Of a DNA stretch of 37,520 nucleotides, positions 13,660 to 21,384 are shown in pieces (within the stretch, counting starts at the first letter, position 1; each line of letters opens with the position of its first letter). A model generated the notes under the pieces. It was given only the letters and a program-made list of their open reading frames with translations. It had not been told where the DNA came from and made no database searches. The translations under genes and the position numbers were made by a program. Origin of the DNA: CAYJXJ01 sp964374095 (GTDB lineage: Bacteria; Elusimicrobiota; Elusimicrobia; UBA1565; UBA9628); contig CAYJXJ010000023.1 in the NCBI GenBank assembly GCA_964374095.1, positions 1 through 37,520 of the forward strand, read 5' to 3'.

Positions 13660-14285
13660 TGGCGCGCTATACCGGTCCCGTATGCCGTCTCTGCCGGCGG
13701 GAGCAGACGAAGTTGTTTTTGAAGGGCGATAAGTGTTTCACGAATTGCGTCCTCGACAAGGGATCCTCGCCGCCGGGAATGGCCAAGCCGCAGCGCGGCA
13801 AGCCCTCGGAATTCCAGATCCGGCTGCGCGAGAAGCAGAAGCTGCGCCGCATGGCCTGCATCAACGAGAAGCCTTTCGCGCGGCTTGTGGCCCGCTGTCA
13901 GGCCAGCCCCGTGAACACCGGCGAAATGATTCTTCGCAGCCTTGAGATGCGCCTCGATAACGTGGTGCGCCGGCTGGGGTGGGCCACCTCGCTCAAGGCC
14001 GCCCGGCAGCTCGTTCTTCACCATCACGTGAAGGTCGGGGGGCGCAGCCTCAACATCCCGTCTTGCCTCCTGAAGCCCGGGGATACCGTGTCCTTGAACC
14101 CCGCGGTGAAGGAGAATGTGGGGGTGAAGCTCAGCTTGGAGACGGCCGTGCGGCGCGGCAACCGTCCCAGCTTCCTGGAGTTCGACGACACCGCGCTGAC
14201 CGGCAAAGTCCTGCGGTTTCCGGAACGGGCTGAAATGTCGTTCCCGGCGGCGGACCAGCTCATCATCGAGCACTATTCGAAATAA
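13659..14285 (+). CDS. rpsD: 30S ribosomal protein S4, zinc-binding form
   Basis: S4, a primary 16S assembly protein and alpha-operon regulator in E. coli. 208 residues. The N-terminus MARYTGPVCRLCRREQTKLF continues with a second Cys pair (KCFTNC), the C-plus zinc form. The S4 RNA-binding domain is seen in MRLDNVVRRLGWATSLKAAR, QLVLHHHVKVGGRSLNIPS and LKPGDTVSL. It overlaps rpsK by 1 nt; rpoA starts 12 nt later. Confidence 0.97.
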   Translation: MARYTGPVCRLCRREQTKLFLKGDKCFTNCVLDKGSSPPGMAKPQRGKPSEFQIRLREKQKLRRMACINEKPFARLVARCQASPVNTGEMILRSLEMRLDNVVRRLGWATSLKAARQLVLHHHVKVGGRSLNIPSCLLKPGDTVSLNPAVKENVGVKLSLETAVRRGNRPSFLEFDDTALTGKVLRFPERAEMSFPAADQLIIEHYSK

Positions 14286-14297
14286 CGAGGGACCTCC

Positions 14298-15302
14298 ATG
14301 GCATATAAAGAACTGATCCTTCCCCAGAAGCTCAACGTCGAAGGCAAGACCGCGACGGAGAATTACGCGAAATTCGTAGCCGAGCCCTATGAGCGCGGTT
14401 ACGGCCACACCGTGGGAAATTCCCTGAGGCGGGTGCTGCTCTCGAGCCTGGAAGGCGCGGCCGTGACGGCCGTGCGCATCGAAGGCGCCCAGCACGAGTA
14501 CGCGACGATCGCCGGCGTCCGAGAGGATGTCATGAACATCCTCCTTAATCTCAAGAAGCTTCGCCTCAAACTCTTTTCCAATGGACCCGAGATGATTTAT
14601 CTCGCGGCCAACAAGGAGGGGGTTGTGACGGCCGGGCATGTCCAAGAGAACTCCAACGTCGAGGTCGTCAACAAGGACCTGGCGATCGCCCGCCTGGAAG
14701 CGGGCGGCAAGCTCGACATGGAGATCGAGGTCTCCAAGGGCCGGGGGTACGTTTCTTCCGAGGAGCTCCGGGCGCAGGCGCACTGGCCCGCGGGGTTTCT
14801 TCCCCTCGACGCTTTGTTCTCCCCCGTCGTCAAGGTCCACTACGACGTCGAGAACGCCCGGGTGGGGCAAGTCACGGATTACGACCGGCTCATCTTGGAG
14901 ATTTGGACCGACGGCTCCATCAATCCCGGGGAAGCCCTTATTCAGTCGGCGAAGCTCCTGCGGGAATCCCTCAACATCTTCATCCCCGAGGATGAAGCCG
15001 GCGCGGGCGGAGGCGAGGAATCCGCCGAACCGGCGGCGGCGGGGGCCGGCCTGGCCGCGGGGCTGACCGACGACCCCAAACTGCGCGACCTCCTGGGTCA
15101 GCCCGTGGACATGATAGAATTGTCTTCTCGGGCTTCGAACTGCCTTAAGGTGGCGCGCATCCGCTCCGTTGGGGAACTCGTCTGCAAGCGGGACGAGGAG
15201 CTTTTGGCGGTCAAGAACTTCGGGAAAAAGTCCCTGGAGGAGATCAAGGACCGGCTCAAGGAAATGGGGCTTTCCCTGGGCATGCAGGTCCAGGCCGCCT
15301 AG
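14298..15302 (+). CDS. rpoA: DNA-directed RNA polymerase subunit alpha
   Basis: RNA polymerase alpha, which nucleates core assembly and contacts UP elements and activators. 334 residues. The N-terminal domain has AKFVAEPYERGYGHTVGNSL, RRVLLSSLEGAAVTAVRIEG and TDGSINPGEALIQSAKLL. A Gly/Ala/Glu-rich linker of about 30 residues (around 233-262) joins the C-terminal HhH domain: LSSRASNCLKVARIRSVGEL, VKNFGKKSLEEIKDRLKEMG. A GAGGG Shine-Dalgarno precedes the ATG. Confidence 0.97.
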   Translation: MAYKELILPQKLNVEGKTATENYAKFVAEPYERGYGHTVGNSLRRVLLSSLEGAAVTAVRIEGAQHEYATIAGVREDVMNILLNLKKLRLKLFSNGPEMIYLAANKEGVVTAGHVQENSNVEVVNKDLAIARLEAGGKLDMEIEVSKGRGYVSSEELRAQAHWPAGFLPLDALFSPVVKVHYDVENARVGQVTDYDRLILEIWTDGSINPGEALIQSAKLLRESLNIFIPEDEAGAGGGEESAEPAAAGAGLAAGLTDDPKLRDLLGQPVDMIELSSRASNCLKVARIRSVGELVCKRDEELLAVKNFGKKSLEEIKDRLKEMGLSLGMQVQAA

Positions 15303-15338
15303 TCCGGGCGCGGCGGCGAGCGATGGGAGGAATATTGC

Positions 15339-15683
15339 ATGGTTAAGCAGTTGGGCGGACGCAAGCTCGGGGTGACCGGCGCCCACCGGCGGGCGCTGCT
15401 TCGCAACCTCGCGTCGAGCCTATTTATGAGCGGCACGGTGTCGACCACCATCGCCAGGGCCAAGGAACTTCGACCTTACGCGGAGCGCCTCATCACCCAG
15501 GCGGTTCGCGGGCGGCATGCCCTTGTCCGGAGGGATGTTCAGGACAAGCGGGTCTTCAAGCACCTCTTCGATGTCCTCGCTCACCGTTATAAGGCGCGTC
15601 CCGGGGGCTACACCAGGATCGTGAGACTGGCCCCGCGGCCCGGGGATAACGCGGTTCGCGGCCGGATCTCCCTGGTGATCTGA
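15339..15683 (+). CDS. rplQ: 50S ribosomal protein L17
   Basis: L17, adjacent to the exit tunnel. 114 residues: HRRALLRNLASSLFMSGTVS, TTIARAKELRPYAERLITQA, then DKRVFKHLFDVLAHRYKARP and GGYTRIVRLAPRPGDNA, all family features. GGAGGA precedes the ATG after a 36-nt gap. It ends the alpha block, and its stop codon overlaps the mreB start by 1 nt, which links ribosome and cell-shape genes in one array. Confidence 0.96.
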   Translation: MVKQLGGRKLGVTGAHRRALLRNLASSLFMSGTVSTTIARAKELRPYAERLITQAVRGRHALVRRDVQDKRVFKHLFDVLAHRYKARPGGYTRIVRLAPRPGDNAVRGRISLVI

Positions 15684-16729
15684 TGTTCGATTTTCTTTTC
15701 AGCCTTTTCTCCAACGACATGGGCATCGACTTGGGGACCGCCAACACCTTGGTTTACGTCAAGAACCAAGGGATCGTGCTCCGGGAGCCGTCGGTGGTGG
15801 CCATCGACAAGGAGAGCCGGCGCGTGCTGGCCATCGGGGCGGAGGCCAAGAGGATGCTGGGACGAACGCCGTCGAGCATCGCGGCGGTGCGGCCCCTCAA
15901 GAACGGGGTCATCGCCGACTTCGAGATCACCCAGGAGATGATCAAGTATTTCATCCGCAAGGTCCATAACCGGCGTTCCCTCCTGCACCCCCGGATCGTG
16001 ATCGGCATCCCCTCCGGGATCACGGAGGTCGAGCGTCGCGCCGTTCAGGAGTCCGCCGAGCAGGCCGGGGCTCGCGAGGTGTATTTGATCGAGGAGCCCA
16101 TGGCCGCCGCGATCGGGGCGGATCTGCCGATTTCCGAGGCTCACGGCAACATGATCGTCGACATCGGGGGCGGCACCACCGAGGCGGCCGTGATTTCCCT
16201 GGGGGGGCTGGTGGTCTCTAAATCCATCGACGTCGCCGGCGACGAGATGGACGAGGCGATCATGATGCACTTTAGGCGAAAGTACAACCTTCTCATCGGT
16301 GAAACCAGCTCCGAGGATGTCAAGATTCAGATCGGCTCGGTCTTTCCCTTGAAGGAAGAGAAGACCATGGAGGTCAAGGGCCGCGATCAGGCCACGGGCC
16401 TTCCCAAGACGACGCTCATCACGTCCGAGGAGGTGCGCCAGTCTCTGATGGAGCCGGTGCAGCTCATCTTGGACGTCATCAAGAACACGTTGGAAGAGAC
16501 TCCGGCTGAGTTGGCCGCAGATTTGGTAGACCGCGGGATCATGCTGGCGGGTGGAGGCTCCCTTCTTCGGGGCCTTCCGGATCTCATACGGCAGGAGACG
16601 GAACTGCCGGTTCACCGCGCCGCGGATCCCCTGTCGTGCGTGGCGTTGGGGACGGGAAAGTTTCTGGAGGAGCTGGACCGCATGGACCGGCGCCCGGACT
16701 TCATCACGTCCTACCGCTACCGCGGCTGA
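15683..16729 (+). CDS. mreB: Rod shape-determining protein MreB
   Basis: Bacterial actin that guides the elongasome along the inner membrane. 348 residues. The N-terminal membrane-binding stretch is MFDFLFSLFSNDMG. The phosphate-1 loop is GIDLGTANTLVYVKNQGIVL, phosphate-2 is DIGGGTTEAAVISLGG and the adenosine motif is MLAGGGSLLRGLPDLI. It starts on the last base of rplQ. A 162-nt gap with a GC hairpin and an element copy separates it from mreC. Confidence 0.97.
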   Translation: MFDFLFSLFSNDMGIDLGTANTLVYVKNQGIVLREPSVVAIDKESRRVLAIGAEAKRMLGRTPSSIAAVRPLKNGVIADFEITQEMIKYFIRKVHNRRSLLHPRIVIGIPSGITEVERRAVQESAEQAGAREVYLIEEPMAAAIGADLPISEAHGNMIVDIGGGTTEAAVISLGGLVVSKSIDVAGDEMDEAIMMHFRRKYNLLIGETSSEDVKIQIGSVFPLKEEKTMEVKGRDQATGLPKTTLITSEEVRQSLMEPVQLILDVIKNTLEETPAELAADLVDRGIMLAGGGSLLRGLPDLIRQETELPVHRAADPLSCVALGTGKFLEELDRMDRRPDFITSYRYRG

Positions 16730-16748
16730 ACTCACGGGGCGCCCCGAA

Positions 16749-16768
16749 CCGCGCGCGTTGACGCGCGG
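16749..16768 (+). other. GC-rich hairpin between mreB and mreC
   Basis: CCGCGCG (16749-16755) pairs with CGCGCGG (16762-16768). An alternative register pairs CGCGCGT with ACGCGCG around a 2-nt loop. No T-run follows, so it is at best a Rho-type or processing signal rather than a classic intrinsic terminator. It lies 20 nt after the mreB stop and 20 nt before the dispersed element. Confidence 0.4.
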
Positions 16769-16788
16769 GGACGCAAGCGGAAGTTCCT

Positions 16789-16836
16789 TGACCGAAGGGA
16801 ATGGTTTGAACCCTAGGGATATGGGTAGAAAACCAT
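16789..16836 (+). repeat. Dispersed hairpin element, copy 4 (mreB-mreC gap)
   Basis: TGACC at 16789-16793, ATGGTT at 16801-16806 and AACCAT at 16831-16836, a 36-nt span. The stem extends to 7 bp because T16807 faces A16830. This is the only copy outside the ribosomal genes and the only one not at a start codon: the mreC ATG is 56 nt further on and no ATG follows AACCAT here. CCTAGGGAT in the loop is shared with copy 3. Confidence 0.7.
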
Positions 16837-16891
16837 AAAAGAAGCAGACAACGGGTGAATCGCCGGCCCCCAGGGGGGTCCGCTCAGGCAC

Positions 16892-17716
16892 ATGCACCGG
16901 GAATCGCGCATCGCCAACATCCTGCTGACGACATTCTGCTCGGCTTCGTTGCTGATGCTGTTTTTGCCGCTCTCGCGCCCCGTGCGGGGCATGAAGGCGT
17001 TTTTGACGCATGTTTTCGATCCGGCGGTTTATGCCGGTTTCGACGGCGTTGAACGCCTCGTCGGCGTTCCGGGACGAGTGGCCGGCCTGATCTCCGCCGA
17101 TATCGAAAATCGGACATTGCAGGAGCAGATCCGCGTGGGGGCGCTGTTGAAAGCCGAACTCGAGACGCTGCGCGCCGAAAACGCGCGCGTGCGGGCGTTG
17201 GCCGGGCTCAAGGCCCCTTTCGGGCGCGCGTCGATTTGGGCGCGGGTCATGGAACGCGAGCCTCTCCGGTGGTTTCACAGCATCGCCGTCGATGTCGGGG
17301 CGGCCGATGGCATCCCGCTAAACGCCCCGGTCTTGGCCGCGGTGGGAGACAGGCTCGTGGCGTTGGGTCGCGTGGCCGAGGTCGGAAAGAAGTCATCCAA
17401 AGTGCTGCTCCTTACCGACGAGATATCCTCCGTCGCCGCTTGCCTGTCATCGGGGACCGCGCCGGGTCCGATCGAAGGCCTCATCCAAGGCCAGGGGACC
17501 GGGCGTTTGCGCATGGAATATATCGATTCCGAGGCCGCGGTGGCCGCGGGCGACCTGGTCATGACCTCCGCGACCAGCGCCACTTTCCCGCCGGGAATCC
17601 TGATTGGGAGCGTCTCGGCGGACCTTGAGCGCGACCCATTTCTGACATCCCAATCGGTCGAGGTTCGTCCCATCGCGGGGCCCGGCAGCGTTTCCGAGGT
17701 TCTCATACTGAAATGA
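16892..17716 (+). CDS. mreC: Rod shape-determining protein MreC
   Basis: Periplasmic scaffold of the elongasome that activates PBP2. 274 residues with an N-terminal membrane anchor (about residues 9-26, ILLTTFCSASLLMLFLPLS), a coiled-coil segment near 70-110 (LQEQIRVGALLKAELETLRA), and two beta domains with DVGAADGIPLNAPVLAAVGD, GRVAEVGKKSSKVLLLTDE and FPPGILIGSVSADLERDP. The Shine-Dalgarno is weak. It overlaps mreD by 4 nt. Confidence 0.94.
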   Translation: MHRESRIANILLTTFCSASLLMLFLPLSRPVRGMKAFLTHVFDPAVYAGFDGVERLVGVPGRVAGLISADIENRTLQEQIRVGALLKAELETLRAENARVRALAGLKAPFGRASIWARVMEREPLRWFHSIAVDVGAADGIPLNAPVLAAVGDRLVALGRVAEVGKKSSKVLLLTDEISSVAACLSSGTAPGPIEGLIQGQGTGRLRMEYIDSEAAVAAGDLVMTSATSATFPPGILIGSVSADLERDPFLTSQSVEVRPIAGPGSVSEVLILK

Positions 17717-18183
17717 TCGCCTTGCGAATGACCGCGCTGTATTTTATCGCGGCCCTCGGCCAATGGTGGCTTTCGACGTACCTCAGGGTCGGGTCCCTCT
17801 CCCCGCAGCTGTTGTTGGTCCTGACGGTCGTGGCGGCGGCCCGGCAGGGTCCGGTCGCGGCGATGTGCTTCGGGTTCGCGTGGGGGCTGTGCATGGACGT
17901 CTATAGCATTCATTTGGTGGGAGGCAATTCCCTCGCCCTGACCCTGGTGGGCTACGGGGTGGGCACGCTCCGCCGCCAGGTCGACGTTTCGAGCATCGCT
18001 CCGGCTTCCGTGATTATCCTGGGGGTCAGCTGGGGATACTTTCTGCTGATCGGGACGCTCGGCCTATTGTTCTTGAAGCACTTTTTGTGGTCCGGCTGGA
18101 TTCCCTTCCTATTCGACCCGGTCATAAACTGCGTGATGGCGCCGGCCCTATTCTGGCTCTGGGACGCGGTGGTGGAACGATGA
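17713..18183 (+). CDS. mreD: Rod shape-determining protein MreD
   Basis: Small integral membrane partner of MreC and PBP2. 156 residues with about five hydrophobic helices, including the family's GPVAAMCFGFAWGLCMDVYS segment, where the intramembrane Asp is typical, and LTLVGYGVGTLRRQVDVSS. Sequence conservation in MreD is low; context between mreC and mrdA makes the call secure. It overlaps both neighbours by 4 nt. Confidence 0.9.
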   Translation: MIALRMTALYFIAALGQWWLSTYLRVGSLSPQLLLVLTVVAAARQGPVAAMCFGFAWGLCMDVYSIHLVGGNSLALTLVGYGVGTLRRQVDVSSIAPASVIILGVSWGYFLLIGTLGLLFLKHFLWSGWIPFLFDPVINCVMAPALFWLWDAVVER

Positions 18184-20039
18184 TCAGCCCCGGCCCGGCA
18201 TCGGGGCTCTTGCAGAGCAGGCTCAGCATGCTGGGGACGCTGATTTATTTAGGCGGGGCCGCGCTGGGGATCCGAGTCGCGCAGCTTCAGGTCCTCGAAC
18301 GCGAGCAGTACGCTCTGGCGGCCGAACGAAACCGGAGTCAGATGATTTATCAAACCGCCCCGCGGGGGCGTCTCTACGACCGCAAGGGAACGGTGCTGGC
18401 GGCCAACGCTTCCGCTTTTTCATTGATTTACATCCCGGGCGAAGGCCAGGAGGCGCGCGAGCTGGGCATACTCGCCGCCGAGCTTGGCAAGCACCTCGGC
18501 CAGGATCCGGGAGAGCTCCTGCAGCGCCTGCAGCAGGCCATGCGCGAGAGATCCGTCATCCGCCTGGCGGAGAATCTCCCGGCGCCGACGATGTTCAGGC
18601 TCTCGGAGCTCAAGACCCTCTACCCCGGCATCGATCTGATCGTGGAAGCCCGTAGGAGCTATCCCTTCGGCCGCTTCGCGAGCCACCTCATCGGATTCAT
18701 GGGCCGGATGGACCCCCGCCATTGGCGGGAGCTGAAGCTCCAGGGCTACCGGATCGACTCGCGCATCGGGCGGATGGGGCTGGAGGCGGTCTTCGAGGGC
18801 CAATTGCGCGGCCGGGACGGGGGCATCCGCATGGAGGTGGACGCCCAAGGTCGTCTCAAGCGCATACTCGAACGCATTCCCGGGAAGGCCGGCAGCAACG
18901 TGCATCTGACCATCGACGCGCGCGTGCAGCGGGCCGCCGACGAAGGATTGCGGCGCTCCCTCACCGGACGGGGAGCGGTCGTCGCCCTCGACCCCCGGGA
19001 CGGCGCGATCCTGGCGCTCTCCTCTGCCCCCGATTTCGATCCCAATGAATTCCTCTCCTCCGATCCGGCCGTCGCGCGCCGCAGCCTGGCCGAGATCCCC
19101 GAGTTCAACCTGGCGATCTCCGGGACCTACGCCCCGGGCTCGGCCTACAAGCCGATCGTGGCCGCGGCGGCTCTCAATGAGGGGCGTTGGAGCGCCGCCG
19201 ACGCCGTCTTTTGCCCCGGGCACCTCGACATCGGGGCGCGGACCTTCCTCTGTTGGGAGGCGAAGGGCCACAGGAACGTGTCCTGGCCGATGGGTCTGGT
19301 GCATTCGTGCGACGTCTTCTTCTATCGCATGGGGTTGAAGACCGGGGGAGCGCTGATCGAGCGCTATTCCCGGCTGTTCGGATTGGGGGAGAAGACCCGG
19401 ATCGTGCTTAAGGGCGAGAAGAGGGGAAACGTTTTCGGGCCTCAGGCCAAGACGGGCCGGGGATGGTATGATGGAGACACCGCCAACCTCTCCATCGGCC
19501 AGGGGGAGCTTCTGGTCACCCCGATCCAGATGGCGGTCGTGGCGGCCACCCTGGCCAACCGCGGCACGATTTGGCGCCCGCATTTCACCGAACGCATCGT
19601 CTACGCCGACGGCAGGCCGGACTACCGGCACCGGGCCGAATCTTCGGCGGTGGTGCGGCTTAAGGAGCCGACGTGGGCCGCCCTCCATGAGGCCATGAGG
19701 CTGGTGGTGTCCTCGGGGACCGGGCGGAATGCCCGGGTTTCAGGTCTCGAAGTCTACGGCAAGACCGGCACCGCCCAGAATCCGGGCAAGGACCACGCGT
19801 GGTTCGTGAGCTTCGCGGCGCGTCCCGGCGAGGCGCCCAGCATCGCGGCCGCCGTCTTGGTCGCGCACGGGGAGCACGGGTCATCGGCGGCGGCTCCCAT
19901 CGCGCGCGAGCTCATCTTGGCCCATTTCGGCCTGAAGGATCCGTTGGCGCGTCCCTCCGCCGGGGATTTAGTCCCGGCCGCCAACCCCGGGGCGCCCGCG
20001 CTTCCAATGACCCTGGAAGCGCGGGAGGGGCGACCCTGA
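18180..20039 (+). CDS. mrdA: Penicillin-binding protein 2 (elongasome transpeptidase)
   Basis: Class B PBP that cross-links peptidoglycan during elongation with RodA. 619 residues. A single N-terminal membrane helix lies around residues 17-36. The dimerisation/pedestal domain has RGRLYDRKGTVLAANAS and LYPGIDLIVEARRSYPFG. The transpeptidase motifs are SAYK (S321 nucleophile), SCD (376-378) and KTGTAQ (K528). The ATG at 18180 overlaps mreD by 4 nt; the frame open to 18087 is the mreD shadow. It overlaps rodA by 1 nt. Confidence 0.96.
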   Translation: MISPGPASGLLQSRLSMLGTLIYLGGAALGIRVAQLQVLEREQYALAAERNRSQMIYQTAPRGRLYDRKGTVLAANASAFSLIYIPGEGQEARELGILAAELGKHLGQDPGELLQRLQQAMRERSVIRLAENLPAPTMFRLSELKTLYPGIDLIVEARRSYPFGRFASHLIGFMGRMDPRHWRELKLQGYRIDSRIGRMGLEAVFEGQLRGRDGGIRMEVDAQGRLKRILERIPGKAGSNVHLTIDARVQRAADEGLRRSLTGRGAVVALDPRDGAILALSSAPDFDPNEFLSSDPAVARRSLAEIPEFNLAISGTYAPGSAYKPIVAAAALNEGRWSAADAVFCPGHLDIGARTFLCWEAKGHRNVSWPMGLVHSCDVFFYRMGLKTGGALIERYSRLFGLGEKTRIVLKGEKRGNVFGPQAKTGRGWYDGDTANLSIGQGELLVTPIQMAVVAATLANRGTIWRPHFTERIVYADGRPDYRHRAESSAVVRLKEPTWAALHEAMRLVVSSGTGRNARVSGLEVYGKTGTAQNPGKDHAWFVSFAARPGEAPSIAAAVLVAHGEHGSSAAAPIARELILAHFGLKDPLARPSAGDLVPAANPGAPALPMTLEAREGRP

Positions 20040-21370
20040 TGCAGATCGGCGCCTCTCGAAGCCGCGTCGACTGGAGTCTGATCTTGGCGGCCGCCGGGCT
20101 CCTGCTTTTGGGCACCCTCGCCGTCACCACCGCGGCCAGCGACATGCCGTATTACAATCAGATTCTGCAGAGGCATTTTCTGGCGATGTTCGTCGGTTTG
20201 GGACTCTTTCTCTTCGGATTGGGCCTCAATTACCAGATATTCCAGGACCAATCGAAAGTGATCTATCTCATGGTGCTGGCCCTGATGGTGGGAGTGCTGT
20301 TCTTTGGGACGGTCAAGCGCGGGCACCGGTCCTGGTTCGATCTCCCGTTCTTTAGTTTCCAGCCGGTGGAGGTGGCCCGGCTGGGGGTGATCCTGGTGCT
20401 GGCCGGCTACTTGGACCACCGCTCCCGAAAGATCGGGGAGATCTCTACGGTCGCCGGGGCGCTGGCTCTCACGGGCGCGGTGATGGGGCTGGTTCTCAAA
20501 CAGCCCGACTTCGCGTCGACGATCACTTTTTTTCCGATCCTGTTGGGAATGCTCTTCGGAGCGGGGGCGAGCCCGGCGCATTTGATGGCGCTGGTAGGCT
20601 TCGGCGGCGTGGCCATCAGCTTCCCGATTCTCTACACCCTGCTGCAGATTCATTTTCCCGGGGCGGCGCCGGGAAGCTTGACCCATTCATTTATGGAACT
20701 GCCGAAAATGGGGCTGGTGACGGCGGCGGCCGTGGGAGTGATTGTGGCGGGGGCGGGGGCCGCCTGGCGGATGAGCGTCATGATGCGCGTGCGGGCGCGT
20801 CTCATTTACTTTATCGCCGTGCCGCTGGTTCTGATCGCCGGACTCCTCTCCGGAATCGTCGTCAACCGGCAATTGAAGGGCTATCAGCGCAACCGGTTCG
20901 TCGCGTTTTTGGCTCCGGAGACCGACATCCAAGGCGCGTCCTACAACGTCAACCAGTCGGTGATCGCCATCGGCTCGGGCGGGCTTTGGGGGAAGGGTCT
21001 TTTCTCGGGGACGCAATCGCGGCTTGGGTTTCTCCCCGAGCGTCATACGGATTTCGCCTACGCGGTCGTCGGCGAAGAGTTGGGCTTCTTGGGGGCCATG
21101 TCCATCCTCGGGCTTTACATGCTGTTGCTGTGGCGGCTGATCATGACGGCGAAGATTTCCCGCGACCGTTACGGGAGCCTGGTCTGCGCTGGACTCGCGT
21201 CGATGTTCGCCTTCAATTTGGTCCTCAACGTGGGCATGTGCCTGGGAATAGTTCCTGTGGCCGGCATCCCGCTTCCCCTCATCTCGTACGGGGGGTCGAG
21301 CCTGGCCATTACGCTCTGGGGGCTCGGGATCGCGTCGAATATATTCTCACGACGGTACTCTTTCGCCTGA
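20039..21370 (+). CDS. rodA: Peptidoglycan glycosyltransferase RodA
   Basis: SEDS-family glycan polymerase that works with PBP2. 443 residues with about ten transmembrane helices. Family features include FSFQPVEVARLGVILVLAGY, LKQPDFASTITFFPILLGML (the D of KQPD is typical of SEDS), SYNVNQSVIAIGSGGLWGKG, LPERHTDFAYAVVGEELGFL and GIPLPLISYGGSSLAITLWG. The ATG overlaps the mrdA stop. rng follows after 14 nt. Confidence 0.96.
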   Translation: MQIGASRSRVDWSLILAAAGLLLLGTLAVTTAASDMPYYNQILQRHFLAMFVGLGLFLFGLGLNYQIFQDQSKVIYLMVLALMVGVLFFGTVKRGHRSWFDLPFFSFQPVEVARLGVILVLAGYLDHRSRKIGEISTVAGALALTGAVMGLVLKQPDFASTITFFPILLGMLFGAGASPAHLMALVGFGGVAISFPILYTLLQIHFPGAAPGSLTHSFMELPKMGLVTAAAVGVIVAGAGAAWRMSVMMRVRARLIYFIAVPLVLIAGLLSGIVVNRQLKGYQRNRFVAFLAPETDIQGASYNVNQSVIAIGSGGLWGKGLFSGTQSRLGFLPERHTDFAYAVVGEELGFLGAMSILGLYMLLLWRLIMTAKISRDRYGSLVCAGLASMFAFNLVLNVGMCLGIVPVAGIPLPLISYGGSSLAITLWGLGIASNIFSRRYSFA

Positions 21371-21384
21371 ACACGGAGAGATTT

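Noticed and set aside
13338..15386. Very long open frame on the minus strand (about 680 codons) across rpsK, rpsD and rpoA
   Set aside because: It is antisense to three unmistakable genes. GC-rich third positions commonly keep the opposite strand open; the translation has no recognisable family and biased Arg/Gly/Leu content.
2163..16836. The repeated element read as a promoter (TTGACC or ATGACC as -35)
   Set aside because: No -10-like hexamer occurs at 16-19 nt spacing in all copies; TATA-like bases appear only about 27 nt downstream and not in every copy.
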